Below are positions 25,216-37,157 of a stretch of DNA of 64,000 nucleotides, piece by piece (within the stretch, counting starts at the first letter, position 1; the number at the start of each line of letters is the position of its first letter). The stretch is from the NCBI RefSeq assembly GCF_038396675.1, contig NC_088931.1, positions 16,394,501 to 16,458,500 of the forward strand, written 5' to 3'. The position numbers and the translations under genes are program-made. This stretch comes from Hydra vulgaris. Its lineage: Eukaryota; Cnidaria; Hydrozoa; Anthoathecata; Hydridae. The notes under the pieces are model-generated. The model saw only the letters and a program-made list of their open reading frames with translations, was not told where the DNA came from and made no database searches.

Positions 25216-26887
25216 ATGTCTCGTCAATGTTGTAACAGCCGCGATACATTCTGATATATCTGTGGCAAATATACACTTGCGTCTCAGAGACGTTCTATAA
25301 CTGCTCTTGTGAAGAAAGCTTATCATTTGTATTTTGGCTGCAAAATTGGTGACCAAGACAAGGAATGGGCGCCTCACATTTGCTGCACAACATGCGGTGT
25401 CAATCTAAGAGCCTGGCTCGGAGGCACTTGTAAGAGTATGTCGTTTGCTGTTCCGATGATCTGACGAGAACAAAAAGACCATGTGACGGACTGTTATTTT
25501 TGTTTGACTAATATATCTGGTTTCTCTTCCAAAAACAAAAAGTCAATTGAATATCCTAATTTGCCTTCAGCAATGAGACCTGTGCCACATGACGACAGTC
25601 TCCCAATTCCGAAACTACCAGAGGATTGGACCTTAGATGAACCAGATGAAGAAACTCCAGGGCAGGTTACTGACAGTGACATTGACCCAGATTTTGAACC
25701 TTGCTCATCAGGTGATCCACATCTAATAACACAGTCAGAATTGAAAAATTTGGTTAGAGATTTGGGTTTGTCAAAAACAAAAGCCGAGTTGCTGGGTTCC
25801 AGGCTGCAGGGATTGTGTCTGCTGTCACCAGGTACAAAAATTTCTATATTCAGAACCTGGCACCATGATATCACCAAATTTTTTGCTCAAGTCGACAGTC
25901 TCTGTTTCTGTTGTAACATTGAAGGATTGTTCTCGGCCTTAGGTTATGATCACAATCCAGAAGAGTAGCCTCTCTTAATTGATTCGTCGATACTAAGCCT
26001 GAAGGCTGTTCTTCTACACAATGGCAACGTTTATCTGCCAGTACCTGTTGGCTACACAGTACACATGAAAGAAACATACGAGAATATGGAACTGTTGCTC
26101 AAGAACATCAAGTATAGCAGTTACAACAGGAATATCTGTGGAGATCTGAAAGTCGTTGCTCTGTTACTGAGACTGCAGCTTGGCTATACCGAGTACTGTT
26201 GTTTCATCTATGAATGGGACAGCCGTGCCAAAGAGTCACATTATTGTCAACAGAGCTGGCCACTCCGCAAAAATTTAGTTCCAGGACAGAAAAATGTTGC
26301 ACTCGAACCACTTGTCGAGCCAGCAAAGATATTTTTGCCACCTCTACACATAAAACTTGGACTCATGAAGAACTTTGTGAAGGCACTGAACAAGGAAGGT
26401 GAAGGTTTTTGCTATTTAAGACAGATGTTTCCAAGAATAAGTGATGTAAAGATCAAAGAAGGCATTTTTGTTGATCCCCAGATCAGACATGCTATGAGTG
26501 ACAAGCGGTTTGAAGAGCTGTTAGATGGCCAGGAAAAAAATGCTTGGAAACCCTTTAAAGACGTTGTTGACAATTTCCTGGGCAATTACAGAGCACCAAA
26601 CTACGTTGAAGTTGTAGACAAACTTATCCGTGCATACCAGAAAATGAAGTGCAACATCAAGGTCACTCAAGGTTCATTTCCTTCTCTCGCACTTGGATTT
26701 CTTCCCCGTAAATCTCGGTGCTGTCAGTGACGAGCACGGTGAGCGGTTTCACCAGGACATTGCTACAATGGAGAAACGATACCAGGGCGACTGGAATTCG
26801 TCAATGCTTGCTGACTACTGTTGGACACTGCAAAGTGATGCACCAGAAGTTGTATACAAAAGAAAATCAGGAGCAAAACATTTTTAA
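25216..26887 (+). pseudogene. Repeat-family ORF, unnamed (N-terminal Cys-rich domain)
   Basis: An intronless 557-codon frame starts MSRQCCNSRDTF at 25216. The order of parts is: a Cys-rich N-terminus (YICGKYTL, HICCTTCGVNLRAWL, TDCYFC), an acidic linker (PEDWTLDEPDEE), a helical part (LVRDLGLSKTKAELLGSRL), then a conserved-looking core (IDSS.LSLKAVLLHNGN, GDLKVVALLLRLQLGY, LPPLHIKLGLMKNFVKAL, VSDEHGERFHQDI, LADYCWTL). Three in-frame stops sit where Cys or Trp is expected (about 25252, 25462, 25966), and one frameshift lies near 26660. I recall similar unnamed proteins recurring in cnidarian and arthropod genomes. The role is unknown; a transposon origin is likely but not shown. Confidence 0.6.
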
Positions 26888-27057
26888 TTCATAACTAATG
26901 GCTCATGTGGAACATAAACGTGATTAAATAGGTAGGTAAAAATATAAATGTCTATTTCTTAGAGTTCCTACGTGATACAGTAAAACAAAAACTATATTTG
27001 AGCATACCCTATAGGTACCTGTCACAATCACCTAAAACTTTTCAGGAAGCAAGACTT
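26888..27057. other. Short spacer
   Basis: No feature recognised. Confidence 0.4.
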
Positions 27058-27331
27058 TTATAAAAATTTGTTGTGCAGTGTTATTAGACATTTTACCCAA
27101 TTATTTGGAGCTTTGAAAACGTTGTTGCCTCTATTTTCGATGTTTCTATGAGTAGTGTAACACTTCATACACATTTTCTCCAGATAAATACACAGAGAAT
27201 CTTTGATACATTTATTCCGTATATTTATATATTTGATCAATTTTACCGTCAGTTTTAAAACTGTCTTTTCCTAAAAGATTTCCGCATATTTTACATGCTC
27301 TTGATAACATTTTTTGATGATTACTCGCCAT
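27058..27331 (-). pseudogene. Cys-rich zinc-finger-like N-terminal domain, frameshifted
   Basis: Starts ATG at 27331 (MASNHQKMLSRACKICGNLL). After a frame change near 27240 it continues with EKMCMKCYTTHRNIENRG. The spacing C..C ... C..CY.T.RNI resembles N-terminal Cys-rich domains of transposon proteins in cnidarians, including, from memory, RAG1-like ones. No catalytic domain follows. Small and uncertain. Confidence 0.35.
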
Positions 27332-27738
27332 TTACGGACCTATTTTTATGAAAAATACCATATTCAAAGCCATTATATTTTTTTATAAAAAAATGACAGG
27401 TAATAGAGATTACTATTTTGGAAAAGATAAAAAGAAGAAGTATTACTAACAACTTACCAAAATCTTACAAAAATTTTAATTTCATCTAAAATATAAATTA
27501 ATAGAATATGTTAAATTTTCTAATAACAAAGCTTTGTTGATCACAAAGGGTAGCCAGCCAAAATCTAATTTAAAATTCCAGGATACTTCCAGGACTTTTC
27601 AAGGATGATTTGTGGTTTTTCAAGGATATATTCATTTTTTCTCGACCCGAAAAAAACAAAATATATTGTTTTCAAAATATGTTTTATATATAAATATATG
27701 TTGTAAAATTGTCGTATACAGTATGGTACAAGTTAAAA

Positions 27739-27743
<5 letters not shown>

Positions 27744-27806
<63 letters not shown>
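27744..27806. repeat. (AT)n microsatellite
   Basis: About 63 bp of AT repeat followed by a short imperfect TATATAG tail. Confidence 0.95.
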
Positions 27807-27816
<10 letters not shown>

Positions 27817-27849
27817 GATACACTATGTTTTCAAACACTTCTATTTAAT

Positions 27850-28640
27850 CTCTTTCTTAGATTGTCCAAGTTTTTTTAGTGAAATATCAAGCTCTTTAAT
27901 TGCCAGTTCTTCTAAAATTGTGTTTCTAAAGGAATTTGCTTTCGTAAGGAAAGTGAAGATTTGCTTTTCTTCTGCTTCAATACCTTGTCAGCATCAGTTT
28001 TAAGAATTTTTGCAAAAAACAATTTTCTATTTCTTTATAATTACAAATTCTTTATCAATCAATTTAAGTTTCTTGCTTATTTCGTCTACCTTTAACTGAT
28101 CTTTATTTTCCTTTAACACTGAATTGTACTTATTTTATGCTAACCTTCAGCTTTTTTAAAGATCACTGGGAAGCTCATACTGATGAATAACAATGTCATG
28201 GGAATTGATGTGGTTATAAACTGTTCTTTGGGAAACAAGAGATCATTCTTGTAGATTTTCTACTAACAACTGCTTGTTAACACTAAATCCTTGTTCGATT
28301 GGTCATGAGATAAAACAAAAATGAAAGCGCAGACTTTCCACAATGCTGAATAATTTTAAGTTTCGTGCAAATAGATACCAAGAAATTTATCAACAGAATC
28401 AATTAATTTATCAAAGGACTTAAATTTATTTATTATCATATCAAAGCCTCTAAATCGAACGCATTCTGCACCAAAAAATTTATCAAATTGTTGTTTTGTA
28501 TCATTTGCATCGTCAGTTAAAAGTCATTTTAATGCACTTAATCTCTCAGCAAGACCCTTGAGTTTCAGAGTGGATACTTCCTCGTTTTAAACCATTGCAT
28601 TTTAAAGACAAAGATAAAGCATTACTCTTTAAAGAATACT
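27850..28640 (-). pseudogene. Degraded hAT-like C-terminal region
   Basis: Minus-strand pieces read EEVSTLKLKGLAERLSALK, FGAECVRFRGFDMIINKF and then IEQGFSVNKQLLVENLQE, followed by SLVSQRTVYNHINSHDIV. The S.E.GFS.NK....EN motif resembles the C-terminal dimerisation helix of hAT-related proteins repeated in cnidarian genomes. A Lys/Glu-rich tail reaches about 27850. There are many stops and shifts. The upstream part to about 28960 may hold more of the same gene but is too decayed to follow. Confidence 0.5.
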
Positions 28641-28959
28641 TCATCTTTCTTGTAAATTTTGCAATAACATTATGATAATCTCCCTATATTTTTTCCTAAA
28701 TTCTAATTTCTCTTCTGGTTAACAATGAAGAGAACTTAGCATTTCAGTGCTGTTTCTATGTCAATTTGGTTTCATTTAACCAACTTGGTCTACTTCTTGC
28801 TCTTTACTTCTAGTTGGTTAATTGATTTCTCTACTTCAATCTTTGGTAAATTAAATGCAAACTTTGGTGCTATTGTGCTTTCAGAGAATAATCAGAGAAT
28901 ATGAATATTTCATTTAAATTTAAGCAGGTTCTTAAAGAAAAATGTGACATTGCTACACT

Positions 28960-29845
28960 TAAGGGCCATATTATTTCTACCTTGGTAACCAGATTTAGTT
29001 TGTATTTTCTTAAATTAGGAAAACTTTTATGTAAGTTACTGATTGAGCACAGCTAATTAATTTGCTACAAGCATTCCGAAATTCAGGAAAACATATTTAA
29101 ATAAAAGTAAAAAAAAACTAAAATAAAAATAACAAACTAACAAACTACCAGTAAAGAATATATCTGCTGCGTTATGTGTCTTGCCATTAAATTTATGCTT
29201 TTTACCAGTTGGATGAGAAGAGTTTGAAGAGTCATATCTTCGTAACTGTTTGGAATTAGATGAAATCAGCAAAATCTGAGTATTAGGGTTGCATGCCCTG
29301 GATGCTTTCACATGGAATTGCCCAATAATGATATTTATATATTTGCCGCTAACTCATGCGCATAATAAAATCACAAGTTTTATTAAGTATTGAATCACTG
29401 TGCGTTACCATCATTATTTTCTTGCAACATTAAAATTTATTAATTAGGCTCATTAGACAATTAAGGGCAGGGGCTCCAAAAAAGTCTAGATGAAAATAGT
29501 ACAAAAAATATTTCATCAACTTGTTCCTCTCACGTTTGGGTCAAGAAGGGGGAAAAATTTTTGGGTCTTTTTTATTCCCAAGCTCTAATCATCGCAATTT
29601 TTTGCAAAGCATCCTTATTTGACATAAGTATAAACTTTAAAAAAATATAATTTCCTATATGAAAGCGACACTGACTTAGTTATTATTTTTAAAAGTCAAT
29701 ACTACTTAATTTTTTAATATTAAAAATAAAAATAAATAAAAATATATAAATTAAAAATTAATTACTAGTAATAAACTTTTAGCTTATATTTTTTAGTTTT
29801 TTATAATGTTAACAAAAATACCAAAAAAGAAACATATAAACAGTA
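28960..29845. other. AT-rich spacer
   Basis: No gene recognised. A short GC-richer patch (GGGCAGGGGCTCC, about 29464) stands out without explanation. Confidence 0.35.
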
Positions 29846-30202
29846 TACAAATCGCTAGTTTGTTATGCATTATTCTACAAATTGCTTATTTGTTCCATTT
29901 AAAATGTTAAAAGAACTTTTTTAAATGCATATCTAAGAATAGTTGTTTTTCAAATATTTTTCTTTTTTATAAAGAATTATTAAAATTAAAAGTAATTAAT
30001 ATTTTATTTAATTATATAAAATTAAAATTAATACTTTGTTTAATTATATAAAAGGAAAGTAATTCTACAAATCGCTAGTTTGTTATGCATTATTCTACAA
30101 ATTGCTTATTTGTTCCATTTAAAATGTTAAAAGAACTTTTTTAAATGCATATCTAAGAATAGTTGTTTTTCAAATATTTTTCTTTTTTATAAAGAATTAT
30201 TA
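29846..30202. repeat. 220-bp tandem duplication, second copy split by pogo element
   Basis: ATCGCTAGTTTGTTATGC occurs at 29851 and 30071. Copy 1 is 29846-30065. Copy 2 is 30066-30202 plus 34366-34445, separated by the pogo element. Copy 1 therefore preserves the empty insertion site (AAAGAATTATTAAAATT). Confidence 0.93.
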
Positions 30203-31160
30203 GGGTAGGGTGGGGCAAGATGACCCGTGGGGCAAGAAGTCTTTTTGCTTATGTGAGAGTATCATAGGACGGTAATGTTTTATCCCTCTATAATACTATT
30301 CATAAAGTTAAAACAAAATCGTGGAATAAAAAATGTTTTTAATATTGCTGGTAGGTGAGGTTTAAATTGGTTTATTACTTTTTGGAGTATTTTGTTAGTA
30401 AGTTGCTTCTAATTTTAAATGTTTATTGGATTGGCAATACTTATGCGATTATGGTAAGAAATGTGTTGTTTTATAGAGAATTTATCCCACAATAATATAT
30501 AGTCAAGAAATTTTATAACTTAGCAATAAAATTAATTTTATTTGTATTAAACTTGCACTCACTACAGATGAGGCAAGATGTCCTCGGTTACGTGGGGTAA
30601 GATGCCCTCAAAGGGCTTCTTGCGTCGTGGTTTTACGGAATTTCTACCATTTTTAAAGTGTGTTTAGAACATAAAAACGTTTACTAATTTAGTAATTGAC
30701 AATGTTTATATGTTGGTTTATATGTTGATAACTATTATACATATTTATAAATAGCTTTTTAAAATAATTTTATATATTAAGTAAATGTTATAATGTATAT
30801 GCTAAGTAAAATGAAGCTGTATCACATGCCATTGCTGCAATTTAATACATATTTGTAAAACTTTTACAAATATGCATTGCATTCAGCTGAATGAAGTTGT
30901 ATTAATACAACTTCATATATTATTACATGCGCATAATACAATTTCTACTAAAAGGAGCTGTGTTTAGCATGCAACATCATTAATAATTGCAACATCGTGT
31001 TATTGTTAATAATCTTGAGTAATTTATAGATGTTATGTAATGTATAAAATAATAATGTATTGAATAATTATATAATACTGTGTATGTGTTGGTATTTTTA
31101 TATAATTAAAATTTTAAGGTTTTAATATTTCTTTAGATACATATTTAAATATTACAAATA

Positions 31161-33924
31161 ATGGTGAGAAATTATGAGCGAAAAACACAGAGAGGTGCAA
31201 CAAATGAAAGAATAAAGTCAGCATTAGATGTAATAAAGATGGGCTGCAGTCTAAAGAATGTTGCATCAGAATTTAGTATTAATAAAAAAACATTACAACG
31301 TCATCAAGATGGAAAAGTAAAAGTAGCTGGTGGTTTGTCTCTGGGTGGAAAATTTCCTGTTTTTAGTAAAGAATTTGAATTAAAGATTGTTACACAAGTT
31401 CAGATTATGGAAACAGCATTATTTGGCTTGACAACAATAGATGTGCATCGCCTAGCATATGATTTTGCTAAGCAAATGGGAATCGATAATCCTTTTAATA
31501 AAGAGTCAAAAATGGCAGGAGTGGATTGGCTGCGAGGATTCATGTCTCGCAATCCACAACTTTCTATTCGAACTCCACAAGCCACCAGTATAAGCAGAGC
31601 CATTGGCTTCAATAAACCAAAAGTAAATCAGATTTTTTCAGCATACAAGTCATTATTTGAGGAACATAAGTTTTCAGCCAAACAGCTCTGGAATATGGAT
31701 GAAACTGGAATCACAAATGTCCATAAGCCAGGAAAAATAATTGCAACGAAAGGCAAACGACAAGTTTCGAAAATAACTAGTGGAGAAAGAGGTGCTACTG
31801 TGACAGTTGTGTGTGCAATGAGTGCAAGTGGCACTTATGTCCCACCCTTATTTATACTTCCCCGTAAGCGAATGACTGATAGGCTGGCTGTTGGTGCACC
31901 TTCAGGCTTAATTATTAGAGTTAGCTCCAGTGAATGGACTGATTCATCTTTATTTATTGAATGGTTACCGCATTTTGTTTCTGTGACTCATGCATCTAAA
32001 ACTAATGAGCAATTAATTGTACTTGATGGTCATCACAGTCACAAAACACTTGAGGCCATTAACTTTTGTCGTGACAATGGGATCCATCTCATAACTCTTC
32101 CACCTCATTGTACACACAAGATGCAACCTTTAGATCGTACATTTTTTAAACCATTAAAAGTTGGCTACAATACAGCAGCAAGCAACTGGATGTTATTACA
32201 TCAGGGGCGTAGAATTTCATTTTTTAACATGGCAGGTATTTTTGCAACTGTCTACAACTTTACTGCAAACATTGACAAAGCAATCAATGGTTTTAGATGC
32301 TCTGGTTTGTACCCAATAAATGACCTTATTTTTAATGATGAAGCCTTTGAAGCAGCTTTGCTCACTAATGAAGCTGAGCCATTGAAAATCTGTCAGCAAT
32401 CTAGTGAATTGCCTAATTTGCCACTTGTTGCACCTATACAGTTGGCAAATGTCATGAGCACAACAACTACTGCTGCAAAATTGAAGGCTGTTGATGATGC
32501 AGTTTTGCCAAATGTTGATGAGTATCTTGGCCTTAATTCTCCCTTAAATATTTTGGAAAAGATTTCTCCACGTCCCAAAATTCCTGTTTTAAGTAGTAAC
32601 CAGACTAGTCTATGGATAGACTTACAACACAGACATAGACAATTCTATATGTTGTAATGGACACAACAAATGTTTAATTTTTTGTCCTTGTTGTGTCTAT
32701 CAAATTTTTGATGGTGTCCTAAGATTGCTCAGTTAAAAAATAATTTTCACTTTATAAGTCTACAAAGCATAATTTTTTGTCTATTTGGTGTCTATGATTT
32801 TGTCTAAATTTACTTGATTTCATAAAACCAGAAATATTGATTTTTGCCAATAAAATCTAAATTACCCAAAAAATCCCTTAGAAACAAAAAAACTCCTTGA
32901 TCACATATTTTTAAAATAATTTTATTGAAGGTGATAAAGATTTTAGTGACTAAGGAAAATTTTTTAAATGATAAACTTACCTTCAACTTTTTTGAAGTAA
33001 TCCCAAACTGGAGAGGGCATTTTAAAAATAAATTTTTACGCACATTCACTGAGAATTGAAAAACAACTGAACTGAGTAATTAATGAACTTCAATTGAGCA
33101 CAAAATAGTCCATTTTGAGGTTTTTAAATAGACATTAACTTTTTAATCAACAGCACACGCTGGACAAAAAATTAAAAAATGAACTTCTGTTAGAAAAATT
33201 GTATTTTTAATTTTGTGCTCGTTTTCAGTTTTTGAAACGATGCTGCAGTGAAAATTTAATTACTCGTTATAAGTCCAAATTATATATTAAATAGATCTTC
33301 TATACCTCATTAAAAAATCGAGATTGTTCATTTAGTGTCCGTTTTTAAAATGGTTGTCTAGAAAGACAAACATTTTTTATAGACAATTCACTTTTGATAG
33401 TTGTAATTAAAATTGTTGCAATTAGTGCTTTGTCGAAGTCTATTTTTGTCCTTTTATAATAAGTCCATTAGAGATTGTCTGGTTGCTAGTTTTAAGACAA
33501 CGAAAGAGAAAGACAGAATCAGCTGAAAACCTTACTTCTTCACCTTTCAAGAAGCGACTAGAAGAGCATGGAAACAATGTAAAAAAAAAGCAACAAGCAG
33601 TCATATTGCGTAAAGAAAAAGCTGCACTTAATAAGGTGATCAAGCAAAAAATGAAATCAATAAATTTGAAGACAAAAAAGGTGAAAAGCCTGAAAAGCAA
33701 AAAGCAGAAAGACCTAATGGCATAAAGAAACAAATGAAAAAGAAGAAAGATATGATTTCTGCCTCTGAAATTTTTATCACTGATACAACTCTATGCACCA
33801 TATGCTCTTGTCCATACAATGTGCCACCATTTGATGATTGGACACAATGTAGTAAATGTACATCTTGGTACCACTTTTCATGTGGTCCAGATGATTCAGA
33901 CTTATGCTACTACTGTGAATCATA
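31161..33924 (+). pseudogene. pogo-like transposase with C-terminal PHD finger, interrupted
   Basis: Starts MVRNYERKTQRGATNE at 31161. A helix-turn-helix (SLKNVASEFSINKKTLQRH) and a CENP-B-like second helix domain (LTTIDVHRLAYDFAKQMG, GVDWLRGFMSRNP) bind DNA. The DDE_1 core shows WNMDETGI (first Asp), IVLDGHHSHKT (second Asp) and LPPHCTHKMQPLDRTFFKPLK (third acidic position). The frame runs to PRPKIPVL, where the MITE interrupts. It resumes RQRKRKTESAE at 33497, then shifts by one base in the A-run near 33675. It ends with a PHD-type zinc finger (LCTICSCPYN, DDWTQCSKCTSWYHFSC, CYYCES). The catalytic residues are intact. Two lesions only, so inactivation was recent. Confidence 0.88.
32594..33488. 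mobile_element. 895-bp MITE with 8-bp target duplication, inside pogo ORF
   Basis: Ends TAGTAACCAGAC and GTCTGGTTGCTA are inverted (one mismatch). GTTTTAAG repeats directly at 32586-32593 and 33489-33496. The interior has TCTATTTKTGTC-like repeats and no ORF. The 8-bp duplication and TAG/CTA ends suggest a non-autonomous hAT. Leaving it out, with one copy of the duplication, keeps the host reading frame open. Confidence 0.9.
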
Positions 33925-34445
33925 ATCATGTATATGTTATTTGAACATTTATGTTATTGATATAAATTAAAAAAAGTTATTTATCTTCAAGACAATTGCA
34001 TAGAATAATTGCAGTGTTTATATTTCAGTTATTTTAATAAAATGTAAAAAGTTTTAAAAAAGAACTATTAATAGCTTTTATTTTAACTGATAGTTATTAT
34101 TAACAACTGTTTAAAAGTTTGGGGCAAGATGCACTCTTTGGAGCATCTTGCCCCACGGCTAGGGCAAGATGTCTCCTTGCACAATTATTAGTTTTTTTAA
34201 TTTTAAAGTTTATCACCCGTAATAAAAGTAGTTATTTTATCTTACCAATGTCTTCTCTTATAAGTAGACTTTGATATTAAAAAGAAAAATTACAAGAAAA
34301 TGTAAAAGTGTTTGTTATAAACGCTAAAGTTTGTTAAGGGGGGCATCTTGCCCCACCCTACCCTAAAATTAAAAATAATTAATATTTTATTTAATTATAT
34401 AAAATTAAAATTAATACTTTGTTTAATTATATAAAAGGAAAGTAA

Positions 34446-36040
34446 AAAATAAAAGTTATTTTCTAAGCAGTTATTAACTTTAACAAGTTATTTTTTATTC
34501 ATTTGTTTATTCATAATATCTTCTTCAACTTTAAACCTTAAAAGTCAAATAGTTTGTATATTCTGGTGAGAGATTCGCTTACTTGCTTTCTAACCTCTAT
34601 ACTCACTTAACTTTCTCACTTAACTTAAACATAAACATACTTAAGTTTGGAGTTCGAACAATGTCCGAAAGTATTATATTTAAAAGTTAAAAAAAAAATC
34701 AACAACAAAAAAAAATTATCTTGTTGTTATTTGTTGAATGCTTTGGGTCGGTTTTAACAAGGTTTTAGCTCATAAAACCCTGAATAATAAAAGTTTGAGA
34801 ACTGTTATCATTCAAGGTTTTATGAACAAGAACATACACACTGGTTTATCACTTTAGATATTGAGGTAAGTGTTTGGCAAAAATTGTATTACAGCTGCAT
34901 TAATCCAATATCTAAGAAATATAATTGATTACGTTAAGTGATAATGCGTTTTTTGTCTAAGCATAGGCAAAAAACAATATTTAAAACATACTAACACGGT
35001 GCGCAAAACATGGTTTAAAAATCTGAGTATTTTGCACAGCGTTTATACTTTCATACTGCGGTTGCTACAGGAAATCAGGCATAGTATTTATCTCATTAAA
35101 AATAAAAGAATGTATCTTTTAATGTTTTATTTTGGCTAAAACATTTAGTATAATCATAAAAGTATAAATATTTTTAAAAACTTTGTTGTATTTTTAAACT
35201 ATAAATTTTAATTTATTTTTTTGACTAAAAGGTTTTTAAGCAGTTCATAAAAATGATTTCAAATCATTTAATAATTATAATAATAATTAGCAAAAAGTAG
35301 CTAAACCATTGTTTAACAGTTATTCGGAAATGATAACAACTCAAATAATAATGGCTTCATACCAGTTTTAAAATCTAAAATTGTTGTTGTAAACATTACG
35401 GTTTTTCATTATTATTATTTTTATTTCTATTTTAAAAAACCTAATCATTTTAAACACATAAAACACCGGGTCGAACAACCGAGACACTAAAAATACTAAA
35501 TTAAACAGCAAAATAGTTTGACATTTTATTTCATTGTTTTAGTAAAGGTTTTTTCCGTCAAACTGTCATAGGAAGCAAGACAGAAAAATGTATTTAGAAT
35601 TTTCAAAACAAATACTTTATTTTTAAAATATTTTTTACTGCTTTACTAAAGATCTCATGCAAACTATCGAAAACAGCCTGAACTGAACTTCTTTTGTATT
35701 CGAAACGCGTTAGAATAACGGTCAACTTGTTTTTATAAAATCACTTTTTATAACTAATCGTCTTGAGAAAGCTCGTATCGTTGATATTATCGATACGATA
35801 TGATCGTATCGTTCATATTGTCGTCGTCGTATTTTTTCTTTTAAATTTTTTGCCATAATTTTTCATATAGACCTGAATAATAATCGAAATGCAATAAAAT
35901 TAAAACTATTGAATTAGGTTTTTATAAACTTAAAAAATCTTTAAATTATATTAAATTAAAAATATTGATTAAATTTATATATGCTTAAACAAAAATTCAA
36001 ACATAAACAAGTATGATGTCAGTGTATATACATGCATCAT
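34446..36040. other. AT-rich spacer
   Basis: No gene. Around 35775-35835 there is a short array of CGTATCGT/ATCGATACGAT motifs, an unusual CpG-rich patch in this context. Confidence 0.4.
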
Positions 36041-37073
36041 TTAACGCATCAATAATGATAAAAAAAGACGCATACCAGCAGCATAGTCTCCAAAAGTGGA
36101 TTTTTCGTTATCCGATTCTTTTTCAAGTTCTGATATTTTTATTTTCAGCATGTTTTTTAATTTGTCTATTTGACAATAGATGTCAACTGTGCACGCGTCG
36201 TACTCATCAAAAACTGGATTTTGTTTCAAAGTTATTTCATTTAAAAGTTGTTCGCGACATTTTTCAAACAATTTTGATGTTTCACCCAACTTGTCAATCT
36301 TTCCTTTAATATACTTTATAGCCTCAATTAATTTTTCTCCATAACAAGTTCCTGAAAGAATTAAAAAAAATGAAGTTACAATAAATAACCGAATAAGATG
36401 ATAGTAATAGAAATAATGGTAAAGCTAACCATTAAAGTTGGCAAGTATATCCGCTTTGGCCCACGACGTACAGATATGCAATTCTGTTATCTTTGTTGAA
36501 TTGCAAATGCAAGGAGCTATGAGTAATAACTTTATTTTTAAAAGCAAAATCAATATTAAATGTAAAAAAAAATTTGATTGTGTGTTTATATTTATATTTT
36601 AAATAAGTATAAAATAATTAGTCATATCAAAATAAGAAAGATATAACTAACATTATTTACATCAACATATTTTGGAACAAATAATATTCAAACCATGCAT
36701 AAATTTCATACAGATTTTTTCTAGCATATTTAATATAACTTAATTATCTTTCATTTCTTTACACTCTTATTTTAGCCTATTATGAAAGAAAGTTTTATGG
36801 GTTGAAAATCTTTTCAAATAAAAATATTCAAAAAATGAAAACTACCAAGAAATACCATTTTATAAAAATGGTATATGGCTTAGAGGATGCCATAAACATG
36901 TATTTATAGATATTTATTAATTTATTAATTTAAATAATTATAGCTATTTTTTAAATTCTTAAATATTGAAATAATTGTAAGATAAATAATTGTAAGAAAA
37001 GTAGAGAATTTATTTTACCTTGTGCTTCGATATTTTTTGTATGGAAGAAAAATAAAACAAACAGAAGTAACAT
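36041..37073 (-). CDS. Three-exon gene for a small secreted helical protein, unknown function
   Basis: Complement of join(36041-36351, 36430-36516, 37019-37073); 150 residues. Exon 1 encodes a signal peptide (MLLLFVLFFFHTKNIEA). Exon 2 starts APCICNSTKITELHIC. Exon 3 starts GTCYGEKLIEAIKYIKGK and ends LFLSLLMR before TAA. Both introns are phase 1 with GT-AG borders (donors G|GTAAAA and G|GTTAGC; acceptors ATAG|CT and TCAG|GA). The mature part holds seven Cys residues and long Lys/Glu-rich helices with heptad-like Leu/Ile, so it may be a disulphide-bonded helical or coiled-coil secreted protein. There are no lesions. I do not recognise the family. One of few host-like genes here. Confidence 0.7.
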
Positions 37074-37150
37074 TTTACAGTTTACTAAGTAACAAAATAC
37101 TCCTAAACAATTCATGTAAATATTACGCTGTAAAAAGTATTCCTGGATTA

Positions 37151-37157
37151 TTTTATA
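37151..37157 (-). promoter_or_regulatory. TATA-like box upstream of the secreted-protein gene
   Basis: TATAAAA on the minus strand, 78 bp before the start codon at 37073. This spacing would give a 5' UTR of roughly 50 nt. TATA-like words are common in AT-rich DNA, so this is only suggestive. Confidence 0.35.

Larger units (their letters stand above)
30203..34363 (+). mobile_element. pogo/Tigger-like DNA transposon
   Basis: Inverted ends GGGTAGGGTGGGGCAAGATG (left 30203) and the complement ending 34363, flanked by TA (30201-30202 and 34364-34365). More GGGGCAAGATG-like boxes lie subterminally (near 30230, 30572 and 30597 on the left; 34121, 34149 and 34162 on the right). The element is 4161 bp, of which 895 bp is a later MITE. 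The empty site in the neighbouring duplication confirms the TA target. Confidence 0.93.

Noticed and set aside
32217-32578. Minus-strand frames of 60-61 codons
   Set aside because: Shadows of the pogo transposase; no family features.
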